A model generated the notes under the pieces. That model did not search any database. It had not been told where the DNA came from and saw nothing but the letters and a program-made list of their open reading frames with translations. The translations under genes and the position numbers were made by a program. From NCBI RefSeq assembly GCF_030463565.1, contig NC_134652.1, forward strand, positions 8,025,897 to 8,089,896: a stretch of DNA of 64,000 nucleotides, given 5' to 3'. The stretch is from Pelecanus crispus (taxonomy: Eukaryota > Chordata > Aves > Pelecaniformes > Pelecanidae). Position 1 is the first letter of the stretch; the number at the start of each line of letters is the position of its first letter. Below are positions 35,801 to 50,800 of this stretch, piece by piece.

Positions 35801-38800
35801 TAGTAAGGGTGTAGGGATATGTGTCAGTTCCCATATGTTTTGTGGTGTTACGATGTCACTCTCTAATACTTATTTTTAAACTCGACTTTGTATATCTCAT
35901 TTCAGTTGGCTTCCAGAAAGTAATAGTATTCATCCTTGTGGGTGTCATCACCTATTTTAATAAATAATCTCTTTTCTTCTTCATTTCCCCTCATACACGG
36001 TGTAGTCTGTGCTCAGCCCCTTGCCTTAATTTTCCTATTTACTGACTTTTGGGGCAGTCTTTTCGGTATGGTATCCAAGTGATTTATCACAAAACATACT
36101 TCTGCATTTTTCAAAGTGCATTTGCTGCTAGTGAAAATGTTAGACGTTTCTGGGCTTTGGACACTGGGTTTTACCCATTAGCTGTGGACGTTTATGTTAG
36201 TGGGATTTTGTGAAGCAAGTTTCTTCAGTGTATCTAGCTTGGACATAGTAATCTAAGATGAAGTACTTCTTTCCTGTGACAGCTGATGGACGTGTTCTAT
36301 CATTGGGATTTTAATGGTCTTTTATAGGGGTAGTTTTAGAAGTACCTGCTGGTGTAGAAAATTCTCCTCATCACTGTGTAGCAGATTAAAGTTGCTTAGC
36401 AGATCAGGATGCTGATTTTTACCTGTAAAATCAAGGTTAGAAGCCTTGTGGATGCTGTGGTGGTTTTGTGGCTTTTTGCAGAATTCCTTCGGTAATTTGT
36501 GAATTAAAATCAAGATTTTGCAAAAATCTTTGGGTGCAATCTAGTGATTTCAGCAAAGTAAAATTAGAGCAGCTCAGTAGACATTTCCTGGCAGAATGAA
36601 GGCAGAGTGGCGTATTTGAGAAGAGGCAAAATGAGTGGGAAAATTCCTTTAGTACTTTCAATCTTCAGCACCGGCAAGAAGGTGGAGTCAGGACATCATC
36701 TGTCATGCATAGGTTGAATGTGCTGGCTGGAAGACTTCTAATTCCTGTTGAAATTGATAGACAAGTATCCCAGTGGTTTTGGAGGCTGTTAAACTTTTAA
36801 GTATATAATTACAATGTAATTACAATGTAATTAAAATGACATAGTGGTTTTTCTTACCCATACTGTTACTATTTTTCTTACCCATTACTGTCAACCCGTC
36901 CTGCTCACTGTTACATGGTGAGCAGAATAGGTTATGTGATGCTTCTTCAAAGAAGAGAGAGGGTTAAGACTCGAATTAGGAGAAGAGAAATGAGATACTG
37001 GTTTCAAAATACTTGTTGAATGCAGGATAAAGGGTGCGATGAGAACAGTATAGATAAGTAAAAGTGAGTTGGAAAACCAAGTTAATGGGAAAAAAATGAA
37101 ATCAGAAAAAGGGGAGGAGAAGAACAGTTGAAGAATTGTGTTGAAAATGTAAGTATGTTTGTAGATCACTAGCTATTTAGATGGCATAGGCAGATCAGAA
37201 TTTTGTAACGTGCTTATTAATAGTAACTTATTTCAGTTTTCTCCTTCACTCTTCCTGTCTATCTTTACTAATGTGAAGGGTTCAGTACTACTAACAATAC
37301 ACAATTTACTTTAATAGTGTGGAGAAGATGGTTATTGTCTGTCTTAGAAATAAGGGAGTTTTGCTTTTCCACCCCTAATTGTAGGTATGGCCAAAATTGA
37401 GTAATTTTGTCATGGTTAGAAAATAGCCATGTTTCTTCAGATCAGGGTTTAGTTTTTCAGAGCTGACTGGTCAGCAGGACTTTTCCTATTCAGCCTTGAA
37501 TGTTGATCTTCTCTACTTGTTCAAAAAAATTGTCAGCATACAGAGTGGCAATTTATATAATACTTACAAAATAAAAATGTCCAGAAACCTGTGCAAGACA
37601 GGCGAAGCCCATTAGCGCAGTCAAAAACAGATGAGAAAAAGAAGCAAGGGTTATTCTGATGGAAAGCATAGGGGAAAAGTCAAAATTAGAGGGTGTATGG
37701 AGGACGTTGTCCTACAGAACATTTGAAGGTGAGAGCAAGAAGTATGAATGTGATTCAGAAGGCAATAGAGCTTCCTTTGAAGTTGGGAAAATTTGCCAGA
37801 CTTTGTACAAGGTCTGTTTAAATAAAGACTGTCTGCAAGACTGGATGTAATATTTGGTTATTAAATAAAAGGGCATCTGCTCTCATAAAAGCCACCCTGT
37901 TTTGTTCGTGTATGTTATTGGCTATTTTCCTACTTTGTACAGGCTTTCTATAGAATAAGCTCATGGCAGCCTGACAAATGGAGCATTTATTGTGGCTAAA
38001 AGTACTGTAAACAAAACCAAAATAGCAAGTTTTATGGGCTTTTATAATACATTACAATTTTTTAAATTGGCAGTGGTATAGTGGAATTTAGTATTTTAGG
38101 ACCCAAATGTTGTTATCTGAAAGCAGTGGACTTCATTTTCCAGTTCTTTTTTCTATTATATACAGCACTGTTTTTTCTATTTGTTGCTCACGCCCATGTG
38201 TTGTAGAAACAGATTCTAATAAGAAACATTTACAGACTCAGTTGCTCATTCACGTGCAGCTCCACACAAATGCATTGCCTGCATTTGTTCTAATCTGTTT
38301 AAAAATGTAATTATTCACCTTTCAATTTGAAGAAAATCGTGATTCAAGTCTGCTTCTCATATTGTCTTGTTATGAGCTGAAGCATATGGAACCTTCATTA
38401 TAACTAAACCAAGATAAACTCTCCAAGGTAACAAAGAAACCTCCTTGAAATGCCTATGAAAATTAAATATCTGTCTTTTATACAAAGATTTCATCCAGCG
38501 ATCATTATTCAAATAGAAATTCCACTGAAGTCCAGAGGAATTTTGCTGGAGTAAAGAGTTTATGATTAAATTCTGTTGGAATCAGTAGTAGTGTTGAACC
38601 TGCTCCCAGCAGGTATGAGGTCCAGTCCCTTACGCCGTCCTGTTATCTTCCTAGGGTAAGCAGAGTTTCTTTGTTTTCCCAGCTGAACTTATTTTTAGCG
38701 TCAAGTTCTTCAAAGTCTACTTTGAAATCAAATCTATGAGCTGCAAAGGCAATGTATTAGTTATGTGCTGGAATTCTCTCCTTCAGACCTGGTGAATGTC

Positions 38801-41800
38801 AAAATAGTATGTGGAGGTCTGCTGTTAGCAGGTGAGTACTGGTAGTGACACAGAGTGGTTGTTGATTCATGATAAGAATGTCAATAATTGAGTTAAATTA
38901 AGTTTTAAAAGAAAAGGCTTTCTTCCACACAGCAAAAGCTTAAGAATTCATGTCTTGATATTGTTCTAAAGCAAGTTAACAAGTGTCATACATCAGTGTT
39001 TGTAATTCCTAAGTAGAAACATACGAAAATTCAGCAGTCGTATCAGAGATACGGAGTTAATGTTTGAGACCTGCGAGGAGAGGGAAAGAGGGAGAAGGGG
39101 AACATGTTTTCCTGCAGTGTAGGCTGAGCCGTTAAATTTGAATGTCAAAAAGTGAGGTCCTGTCTGCTTATTAAGCCTCTTAAAACACTCATAAGCCTTA
39201 TTTATATTCATATGTATGTTTATGTTTAGTGTCCGTCTAAGGAATCATGGGGAGGACTTTCTCAGTTTCAGGGTGGTTTTTGGTTTGGGGGATTTTTCTG
39301 CACAGGCAAGATCTGTCTGAGCAAGGGCTTGCTCATTATGGCTGTGTATCGTTTTTATTTTTTTTAAGAGAATATATGAACATATTTTCTTTTAAAGAAG
39401 AGTTTTAAAGAAAGTAGGCTATCTTGTCTTCCAGTTTTTGCGATATTATATATCACAAAAAAGATTTACTCTTGGTTCTGTTGTGTGTGTTTTCTGTAAT
39501 GACTCTATAGATGACTTAAATTGTTTCTGGAATCAGTTACCAAGACGTGAAACATTATTAACTAAAAGGAAAAACAATCCATCTTCTTCAGACCCATAAC
39601 ATATTTCAGGTTTTGCATTTAATTTAAAATACATAAACGAAGTTACCTCACAACAGAAGAAAAACTTTCTTCCTAAAGGTTTAATTGTCCTCCTACCAGT
39701 TTGAAGTTCTGGATCTACAGGTCTGGATTCATGTTGTCCAGTGCCAGGACAGAGAAGGTCTGATATTTCTTAATTGTTCTGATTTAGTATGGGATATAAA
39801 ACCTTTCAGACATCACAAAGCAACAAAAAAAGTCATACTCCTCTTTATCCTTTCATTATTTCTTTGGTGGGTCACTTTTAGAAGTATTTTCTCAACTCAA
39901 AATAGTATCTCTGCCTGAAAGTTTGATATCAGCTGTCACCTCTAAAAATATTTATGAAATCTGAAAGGAAGTTGAGGGTTATTTTTCTCCTTTCCTGACC
40001 TTGTTTTCTATATTTGACAGTATTGAATAATGTATGTATAACTGCATGATCAATTTGGCATCTGTGCAGATAGGCAATTTCATTTCTTAGTCTCCAGTTC
40101 AAAAGTTACTTTATCGTGATAATGCACTGTTGTGTTAGGGTGTGTGCATGCATTTCTGCTGGTAGTGGGTTTGGAGCACTTCTTTAGAGCTGGCGGATCT
40201 GAAATATGTCCTTGTGCCCTTTTTGAAATAGGAAAAGGCTATTGATGATGGGTGTGGAGAAGGGATTGTCTGTCAGTCATCCATTTAGGTGAAGGAAGAT
40301 TGAGCCATAATTCTGCAGGTGCTTCCATGGGACAGTGGGGGCACCATAGGGAATGAATAAGGTGCTTGGATAATGATAAAGCCCTTCTTGGATCCGGCAA
40401 AGACGCACACTTGGATTTTTGAAACAGGTGATCACACCTTTGATCTCTTTTCAAGGAGTGGGGGTTTATGTCATGGTTCCAAAGCCTGTGGAAATATTTC
40501 TGCAGTTAATCCTACTGGTGACCTGCAAAAGAAGGGACGGCTGTTAGATACACCTACGCACTCGCTGTTCTGCCACCAGTGCTCGTGGAGTTACCGTCAA
40601 CGTTGGCAGCGGTTGCAGTTGCAGAACTGAAATGATGGTTGACTGTTCAGGGGTCTCAGATATTTCTTTGCTAGTGCTAGTGCAGTTGACATAAATCTTA
40701 ACCAGTGGTTAGAAGGAAGGGACGGAGGGGAAAAATGTTTGCTAGCATATAAACCTGAGCACAATAAAAGGAGAAAAGATTACTAGATGAAATATTTGCC
40801 ACACAGTATACATTCATGTAATATACATCACTGCTAAATGAAGGCCACTTGAAAAATACCAAGTGTTCTTTTAAATAGCAAAATAAAATATATTTGTATT
40901 TATAATTAACATTAGATACAAATTCTCCTTCGTAAACAGATGTGAGCCCATTAGCTTTGATGAAGTTTAGTATCTTCCACAGAGTTGATTTTGGTTCTTG
41001 AAGTAGCTGAACACTGCAAAGAGCTTTGTGCTTGCTTAGTTACTAAGTTTCCTCTTCAAAAGCAAATATAGACAAAAAAGTTTTTCAGTACAGGGATGTT
41101 TTTAATTTTTGGTATGGAATTTGGTTTTCATATTTTAAATTATACTAGCCAGATACATTAACCAACTGACCAGAGTTTAATGACTAGCCTCCAGAAAACA
41201 CAACTTAACTTGCTTTTTTTCTCCTTTAAGGTGGTTTCACCTAGAGTCCAGACAAGGGAAGAGAACTAAAGACAGAGGAGAAATAAAGGTCAATATTCAG
41301 TTTATGAGGAATAACATGACAGCAAGTATGTTTGATTTGTCAATGAAGGACAAAACCAAATCCCCTTTTGCTAAACTAAAAGACAAGATGAAGGGTCGAA
41401 AAAGCGACGGGACGTTTTCGGATACATCCTCTGCAATCATCCCAAGTACTCACATACCTGATGCAAATGTAGAGGTATGTAGTGGTGAAGTACAAATGAA
41501 ATCAAAACCCAAAAAACCGTTCCTTTTGGGACCTCAGCGGCTATCCTCAGCTCATTCGATGTCAGATTTAACAGGATCGCATGTCTCCTCAGAAAAAATG
41601 AAATCCAGCACAGTTGGCTACTCTCATCTTTTCAGGCGTCAGCTAGAATCTTTTGGTTCGGTTGATGAAGGTGGTAAGTAAAACTCATGACCGTTATAAT
41701 TACAGTTCACTGCTATTAGAGCATTCAAAAGTCTGTTTCTTTATGAAGCAATTACAAGGCCAAAAAGTTAAGAATTATTGCTGGCCTATTTTTTTTTTTT

Positions 41801-44800
41801 TACTTCCATTAGTTGGTGGTAACTCATAATTGCTGTTTCTGAGCATAAGAAATAACTTATATTGGTCATAATATATAATAATTTAGCATTTTTCTTATGT
41901 CCTCATTTGAGAGTGTGTTGTGGTGAAGCATCGCATTCTAGAGGGAACTCTAGGCAAGATAGCATCTTGTGAAAAAGAAGAGTCTTTAAAAAATTGAAAA
42001 CTATCACCAAAGTTTTAAACCTTATTTATACAAAGAACTGAAAATACTTTGCATTGTTCAAAGTTACTATGCAGCAACTGTTGCTTTCTGGAATGGCACA
42101 GTAGTCATAGCTGTCTTCTTTGTAGAACTTAGTTTTCACACAGGAAACAAAAATTTGCTGTAGTGTCTATCCATAAACATTTCTGAACCATGAAGTCAAG
42201 GCCACAGCTCTTCATTTTTTCTTTTAAATAGCTTAGTTACTCAGCAGTGTTTTGAACTGAGACTCAATGGCAAAATTTCTAGACCTAAGCTAAATGGGTT
42301 CTTTGCATGTCATAACTATGATACCGTGTCTCACTGATAGTATACTAATGACAGATTGTTTGCAGGGAGTCTAAAATCTCCACATAGAAGGACATTAAGT
42401 GTTGATACTTCTAAAATGAACCAGCTTGACAGCACAGCTGATGAAACTGCACTTGAAGCACAAAACGACCCATTTACCAATGTGAGTGCTTCGTTACCCC
42501 AAAAATTTGCTACACTGCCAAGACAGAAGAATCCGTTTGAAGAAAGCCCAGCAACATGGGATCAACACATAAGTCTGTTTTCCAAACCTGTCGAAATCAG
42601 AAAAGAAATTAAAAAAGAGAAAAAAGAGAAAGTTAGTCTTTTTGAAAGAGTGACTGGAAAAAAAGATAGCAAGAGGTCAGATAAACTTAGCAATGGGGGA
42701 TCAGACAGTTCTACTGACTTGAAATCACCTAGTGCGTTTGGTGAAACTCATCAGGAGAGTTTTGATTATGATTCGACTAATCCGTTTATGACAAACTTCA
42801 AGCCTACAAGCATGTTGCCATCTTCAAGGTAGGTTTTTGCTGTATTTTGATCTGATATCTTGAACATGTTATATAAATGAAAATGTGAAGTGTTGAACAC
42901 AATCTTTGTGCTTTATATACATTTATATCATTGCTTATCTGTTTCTAAGTAAAAGTTATGAACTTTTTATATAGTTTGATCTTTTCTTACTTCATTTTGA
43001 AGTTACATTTATGTTACTAATATGTACTGTGAATGTTCTTGGTTACTTGTGTTTGTGGAAGACCTTGTTCGTGCTTCAGAACGGGTCCTTCCTGAAAGTC
43101 TTCTGCTTTCACTGAACACTCACTGCTAGTTATTACACTGCCCAAAGTCAAGGTTTTAGAGGGAAAGGTTTCAAGTCTAAGGGAAAGGTGAAACAGAATA
43201 AATAAAAAGGATGAAGAAAATGTGAGTAATGAAAACAAATCCTGTGGATGTCACCACTTGGGTAAAAAATGGATTTAGATTCTATGTGTTAAAGCAGAGG
43301 AATTGAAGACCATTCTGTTTTCTAAATGGGAGCACCCACATGGGCACTTACCACGCTTGAATTCATTTGCCTCGCTGTAGCTTTGCTGTGTTCCTATGTA
43401 TTCAAGTGGTTGCACAAGGCAGCAGTTTATGTGCTAAGCAGAGTGAATTAAGTTACAGGGGCTGATAAGAAACTTTGATTTAAATAATCCATTTTAATCT
43501 CTGTTTGTCTATCAACAGTTAACTTGTTTTCCTTAAAAAAAAAAAAAAAAAGTGTTTCCCACAGTTTGTTTCCTTTCTGGCTTTTGTTTGCTAGTGAGAA
43601 AAATACACTCTATATATACACACACGCACACACACACACTCACACATACACCCCACATATACTGTTCCCGATGGATAAATACTGAAGCAGTTAATTATTT
43701 AACTCGATTTGCATTCTCATTTTTTTTCCTGTATATTAATGCCAGAAATTAACAGTCCTTTTTTTTCAAGGTAATGATTCATTTGGTAGAAATTGGATTT
43801 AAAATTATAATGCTCCAAACTGGAATTTTAAGGTTGTAAAATAAATCACCATTTTAAATTGAAAACATGGTTCTAACAAATGCCTTTTCCCTGTCTATTA
43901 ATTCATTAATTAATGACACAGTAGTATTTTCTTTTTTAAAAAAAAACAAGTAATTTGTTTCTTGTTATCTCGTTCTTTAAGATTTTAGAACAGATTGATC
44001 TTATTGTATCCCAACTCAGTTTTATTCATAGGTTAGACTACATGCATTCCTGATTCAAACTTACAATCATTTTCTCAACAAAACTAATCATGGATATGAA
44101 TTAGATAAATAAACTGAAATGGAACTGCTATAGAAAAGATTCGATTGCTAGAAGCTCATACAGACTTCAATGAATTATCTTCTTAGTGTCTTCTACAAGT
44201 CAAGTCAGTTCCTAGTGTCTCAAATAACATGTTTACAGGCAGAGTCTTAGAATATTATTTATTTAATAAAGGATTTCTCTAGATTAGAGTAAGGTTAGGA
44301 TGTAGCTTGGTTTGTCAGAAGTTAAACTGCCATTTAAATAAGCTCCTTTAAAGAGAAGTAATTTAAATAACAATTAAAATTACATAGCATTTAATTTTTT
44401 AAAATGAAAAATGTATTCAGGCAGATGCTAGATACAAGTAGTGAAATCTTTTGAAGTTCTTGAATGCAGCAGATCTTGATAAATATAAATCTTTAACGGT
44501 AACCATGATGGGCTTTTTTTTCTTTATTTTTGTAATTAAAAAGCTCATCACAGTGCCCATTCAGAAGGACTCTCATCATTTGTTCCCCCTCTTTGTATGA
44601 GTCTCTTACTAGTTCTTGACTTTTATGTAAATATAAACTTTTGATAAGACAAATAGATACTCTGTTATTTTCAAAAAGCCAAAAGTAGTAAACTTTTTGA
44701 CCTTTTCTATAAGACAGGTATTATGCAATAGTGTCTAGCACGCAATAATTTAAGTTAGAAGCTCTCGATTTTTACATGCTCCAGTATTATGTTCTGTGAG

Positions 44801-47800
44801 AATCTTTTAGAATAAGTTTACTTTCTTGCAAATGTATCTTGTACAATGATTTTCTTTTGAAGTAGAAACTAATACAAAATGTGCATATTTAATAAGTTTA
44901 CAGTTTAAGTTTACCTTTTATCTGTGAAGGATTTGTTGAATAGAATCCATTTTTAATTTTTGAAACTAGTAATACTGTGAAGAAAGAATTGTATAAATCT
45001 GTGGGCACAAAATAAATGAGGTTGAGTAACAAATTCAGTATGCAGAAAGCATGCACAGGGAATTTGGACTTTTGAGTTGTTTGAGTTGTTTTTTATTTAC
45101 TCTACATGCTATTAAGCTCTTTTGGATGGATACCATTTCCGCAAGTAAACCAGGCAGTATCTTTTTATTAAGGTGTGTCCAAAATCAGCCTTCCGGTGTG
45201 GATGAGGAGTTTGCTTTGCAGGTGGATCTCCCTGTTAACCCCACTTAGCTAAGCCTTTGTTTGAGTGATGGAACGGTCCTGGGGCATGTGAACTGGATCC
45301 TGTCTGATGAAACTCAGCTGGGAGATGTATTCCAGCAGCACTCTGTAGGCACAAAAGGGTGTTCAGTCCGTGGGACCAGGCTGGAGATAGTGCAAAGTGG
45401 AAGAAAAAAACCCCACAGCAACCCTCTTCCCCCACCTTCAAAAAAAATGACCAAACCCAACTCCTTCATGTGCAGAGTGTGAAGGTCAGGTTCTTGGCCC
45501 CAGCGAACCGATGTCTGTAAAGTTAGTGCGAGTCTTTTGGTGAGCTTCGGGTCAGGCTCAAGTCTATCCTAATTAATTGTGTTTGGTAATGTTGACTAAG
45601 CAGTAATGCCGTGCAGGGCAGCAGCTCATAACAACGTCGCTAACTGGTGGCTGGGCGAGTTGCAGAATGGAGTTGCTGAATAGCCCTTCACTCCACCGTG
45701 CTAACCGGCTGCACCCATACTCTGTCACTAACTACTCTTGTTTAATAATTAAAAGAATGAAGATAAATACATCTTCAATGTCTTTCTCAGCTGCTGATGC
45801 GGAAAATCTAAAAGTGGTTCGGCAACAGTTACAGGATTTTTTTTTTTCCCTAAAAGCAAGAAGTATCCCAGGATTATTGGAAAATTATTATTTATCTTTA
45901 TCACTATTATTTGTTAGTATTATTTCAAGAAGGTTTAAGAAGTATTTGGGAAAAGCAAAACAAAACCTTCCTGGTTTGTGTGTAATACTAGTTGTCAGAA
46001 AATCACCAAGTACGGACCCCTAATTTCTATTAATCTCTGCTCTGGCAAAGGCTTGTTCTGTGGCTTTGGCTAAATCACTTCGTCTCCCTGCTCCTGATCT
46101 GTAAAATGGCGATGATATTTTGTTACCTCTTACAAATGCCAAGTGGATAAATTAGTATTTTTTAAGGGTTTTATAGATGAAGTATTACTGAATTACATAA
46201 GTGTTAAGATTGGGGGGGGTTTATTGTCTGGTGTAGGTGTAATATAGATATTTATGAGCTGATTTCTCGACAATTTAAAAATCTTGGAGTCTGACAGTGA
46301 AACAAGAAGTGCTGTTTTTGCAAATATTACAAAATCGGTTCGTTCCAGAGGATTTGTATCATACAGCCAGTGAAGAATTTTTAAGCACACAATGTGTCAA
46401 GTATTTTTAGTCAGCATTTCATTTACCAATGATAGTTTTATCTTTGTACTTCTTAATCCACTGCTTTGAAACTTTTACCTACTACTATCTTAAATTGCAT
46501 TCATTCTTACAATCGCTGCTATTGTCATGGCTCTCAAGAGGTTAATTTGCAGTCAGGAGCCACGTGGATTTTGTATTGAACACAGTTAAACAAATTGAGG
46601 GTACTCCCGGAAAACAAAGATTGTTTTGCGCCATGACCAAACCTTGCGCATCATTTCTCTGAAATTGTTTGTGTTTAGGAAAATACACTACAGCAGGCTA
46701 ATAAACTGATGTGAAAATTTCTCAATTTACACCAGTTGACAAGTGCTAAAAGAAAAGCATCTTTAATTTTAATGTGTTATTAGGACCTTTTTAGAGAGAT
46801 TGTACAAGTTATTAACAAGGTCCTCTGAGACAGGAGACGGGTAATTAACAAGACCTACAGAAAGAGAGTTTGGGTAATTAACAGGATCTTAGGCACTGGA
46901 CACAGGGAAACAAATAGTCCAATATTTAAAGCTGACAGGTTGTTACTAGTCTGATCAAATTCCAGATCTGGGAAACTGAACTCATAGGTGTTTGGGAGCT
47001 TTCTAAGACACATTATATATATTACATATATACACACAATGTTAAGTGTGTGTCTGTATATACATATATATGGACATATAGAGAGAGGTAGATTAAAATA
47101 ACCTTTTGAGGTAGCACTTTCACGACCTAAGTATTGTTAAACTTAGAGAAGACAAAGCTTGTGCCTACATACTGGTTACACTTTGTCTCAAGTTCTTGCA
47201 GTAAATATGTTCCATTCTAAGCACTGTGGAAGATGGATTAGTGGAGGAGAAAAAAATGTGTATCTTACTAGGATTCACTATGACAATTATGAATAATGCT
47301 CATATTTATAACATTAGTTATTGGTCAATTGGAGCATAAAATACAAAAATATTATTTGATTATTTCCTGTGTTCTTTTCCTGCTTCAGCCTTTTTTAAAA
47401 ATTGCAACTCAAAAAAAACCCAACCCCAACTCACCTCTTTTGCATCTTTCTGTTTTCTCTGTCATTTCCAAATGCGGTTCTTTTCTTCAGCATCTCTCCC
47501 CCATACTGTCATCACACATAGGTGTTAGAGCTGCCTGCCTCTCCAGTGATGCCTGTTCCAAACAAATCAGTATCTGCAGTTTCATTTTTCCCAACGGATG
47601 CAATGTTTGAAATAAGTGATTCCAAACATTTGATACATCCATTACTATATTTGGGGGGTAAAAAAAAAAGTGAGGTGCCATGAAAACATGAGGCTCTTGA
47701 TAACTGTAATGTGTTCAGATCATATTAAATTGTTAAGTCTAAAGAACAGCTGATGTCTGTTACCTTTCAGCAGATACTAAAATTTTGTATGTGTGATGGT

Positions 47801-50800
47801 CAACTAGTTAGAGAAGCTTTTGCGAAACCGTGGTGTTACTCTGAATTTCTGTGTTACTGCTTGTCAGTTGAGCTATGATAGTAGACCAGGTGCCTGGCTC
47901 TAGTCAACTGCAGTTGTAAAGTAAAACCTGTTAGCTTAAACCACAGTGAAGATAAGTTATTAGTGCAATAACCTCAACATCATCAAAGATAAATGACTGT
48001 TAAATGGTTTCAGTCTCACCTGTTACATATGACGTGCCAGAGGCATAGTTACTGGCCACAGCTCCATTGGAGTGAACCCCAGAAGCTGCCTGATCAGAGC
48101 AAAGGGTTGTAGTGGCTGTGTATTTCTTTGCCAGGTAGGTCATCCTTTTCCAGTGTACAATATGACTCACTGCTTTAAATTTTCGTACACCTTGTTCAGA
48201 AATGTTGATCTCCAACAAGTTTATTACTGTGCTTGCTAGAGTAATAAAGTCTGTTCTGACATTTTAACATATATTTCTCTGTTACAAAATGGCATCAGGT
48301 GAACTATGCTGTTTTCAGAATTTTGTTTCCTCTGTCAGCGTTAGCGTGTGTTATTTTAAGAACAGCGTACTTCTGCATTGCTTTTCTTGAAATGAAAAGA
48401 TTTTTTTCAGTTCTCTATTGGAAGTTGACTAGACTTTTCACTAGTCAGCTGTGATTATAGTCTAGGTAGTATATTGATAGACTACAACAGTGCATTAATT
48501 ATACTGTAGACTGTTAATATTTGTTAATTTGGTGTGGTAAAGCTGTCGGTAGGACATTTCAACAAAACAAATACATTACAGGTACGTGAGAGGTAACAGG
48601 AAATGACAGAACAAGCAGAAGTTGTGCAGGGATTCTTAGTCTCCTGGTCTGTCCTGCCAAGACTGTTACCATCCGATTTAGAAAGATCACTGCGTGTGAT
48701 GAGAGAACAACGAAATCTTGCCCAAAGCTACGATAAAGCAATGGTCACAGTATTTGGGATATTACTAGGGTGGTTTGGAGCAAGCAGTTCCTAGAGAGAG
48801 ATTGTAGAAATACTTTGTATTAATCTTGACTTTTACAGACTCTTCACCAGCAATCACTTCTAATTAGTTGTCTGTTTTAGGAACACTGTGGAAAGTTCAT
48901 CCTGCTGGCTGCATGACAAGAGTTTTTCAAGCTTTCATTGTCCGTAGGTGCACATTAGGGCATGTGAAAACGTTTTTGAGTGGATGCATGAGGCATATTA
49001 TCTGTCCCAAGGGGGAATGCACTGCCTATTCTGTCTTCTTTAAAAAAAAAAAATTAAATAGTTGTATCTAGTTTCTGTATTAATAAATGCAGAAGCTATG
49101 TAAAATTGATGAACCTTTTTTTGTGTGTTTCATTATAAGAACTCAGAATTAGTGTTATTTTTTAAGCATTCAAAAATGGTTCTGGAAGTTTCAATGCCAA
49201 ATTTTACTTTGGGGTTGTTGGGTATTTTGGTTGACTTATAGATCTCTAATGGTAGGATCTTTTAGTGGAGGTGCTGGCACAACTTTTGTACTAAAAGAAC
49301 TTTAATGGTCTCTTGAGGATAAAACTTCATTAGTTTTTTAGCCATGGCACAACTGCCTAGTAAAAGGAGAAATATTTAAATGCTTAAAAATACTAACTTT
49401 TTATGTAAAACTGTTGCTGTTTGTTTCCAGAAACTTAACGTTCGGTTGAGTGCACTGTGTAAGATGGCTTTGGAGTTTAGAATGTCTCGTAAGCCCTGAA
49501 TAAGTGAATTTGCACGAGTAATGTGTCCAGCAGTGTGCAAGTACAAGTGCCATTGTTTAGAGATACTTATATTTTTGGAAGGAGAAGGCTGGCGTTCTTA
49601 TAGAGCTCATGAATGCAGCCCTGTATGCCTCCAGTTCCCTTGGTCTGTCTCCAGCAGTATCAGCCACATCAGTATCAGCCACCAGCGTACTGTGGATCCA
49701 AATTCGTGTCTGTTTTTGAAATGAAGGAGTTTATACATAAAGGCAAAATTTTGTTAAGTTCTTCAAGTTTTTTTAACTGAAAACTTTTATATAGTTGCAT
49801 TGTCATGTTTCTACTGCACTAAATTTGAAACACGTGTGAGCCGCAAGAGAAAAGGCTCCTTCCTTGAAGTGCATATTGTTCAGGACCATTATCAAGCACT
49901 GCATTGTGAGACTGTAACTCTCATGGAACCTTCTGCCATCTTTAAAGGGCTCCGTAGAGTACAGCAGTATACTCATGAACAGACCGTTTCCAAAGCAGTC
50001 TATGTAAAGAATATGTAGCTTGAGAACAAAAGTTTGCAAGAAAAGTTTGTCTTACATTCAAAGTTGAGGGTTTTTCGTCCAGTTTCTTAGCTCTTGGCAT
50101 GAGACTTTATAGCAATATTAAGAAAATGGAGTAAAAGCAACAAAACCTGATATTCTTTTTGTGTCCTCCTGGGGTTACACAAACTCCAGAAGGCCTTGGA
50201 GCATGGCTTGACAGCAGGACGATTTATATAGTGAAGTGTCTTAAGTGATGTTCCCCAGAATCTGATTGGGAAATAAATGGTAATATGCTTACTCCATACT
50301 TGTTTAGCTGCCAGACATGACAGTCATTCCTTCTCAGAGTATAAAGTGATGTCTGCATTGCCAGGCACAGCAGGCTAATAATATTCTATGGAAAGCAAAG
50401 TTTCTGAATTTCATTAACTGTATCTGATTTTATTCATTTCTTTTGTTTTTCTAGTACACTGGTAATAACTTAAACTGCATCCTAATATTTCAAGGTTTTG
50501 ATACGTGTTGTGAGAATCCAAAGAAAAATGCATAAGCAATGTAATAAGAATCAGTCCAAAGACTGAGAAGTAGGAATAGGAATAATTTTTCAACTCTAAT
50601 GGAAAATGAATATGGTGGAGCTTTGCTAAAAAACTTGTACATGGTTGTTCCATATTAAAGGAAAAAAACTTAAAGCTCGCACTGAGCACATAGGTTTTAT
50701 GGTTATTTTACAAGATGTCAAGTTAACAAAGAAGATTTTGATACTTTGAGTAGTAAAGATTAATGTAAATGTTGTAGTTTTAATTTCTAATAGTATACAG

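Larger units (their letters stand above)
29874..41230 (+). other. RAB11FIP2 intron 1 (about 11.4 kb)
   Basis: GTAAGT to TTTAAG, phase 2. The sequence is AT-rich with no exon-like ORF that I can support. It holds remnants of old amniote repeats (about 30415-30465, 32220-32440 and 38515-38575) and A-rich tracts at 30568-30596 and 35396-35408. It also holds a CA run near 35632-35648, a C-rich tract near 34590-34618 and a small tandem/inverted repeat cluster at 36806-36924. First introns often carry enhancers, but I cannot point to one here. Confidence 0.9.

Noticed and set aside
45667..46023. 118-codon plus-strand frame in intron 3
   Set aside because: No recognisable product; it lies just before a MIR-like remnant and inside an intron on the sense strand without matching splice phases.
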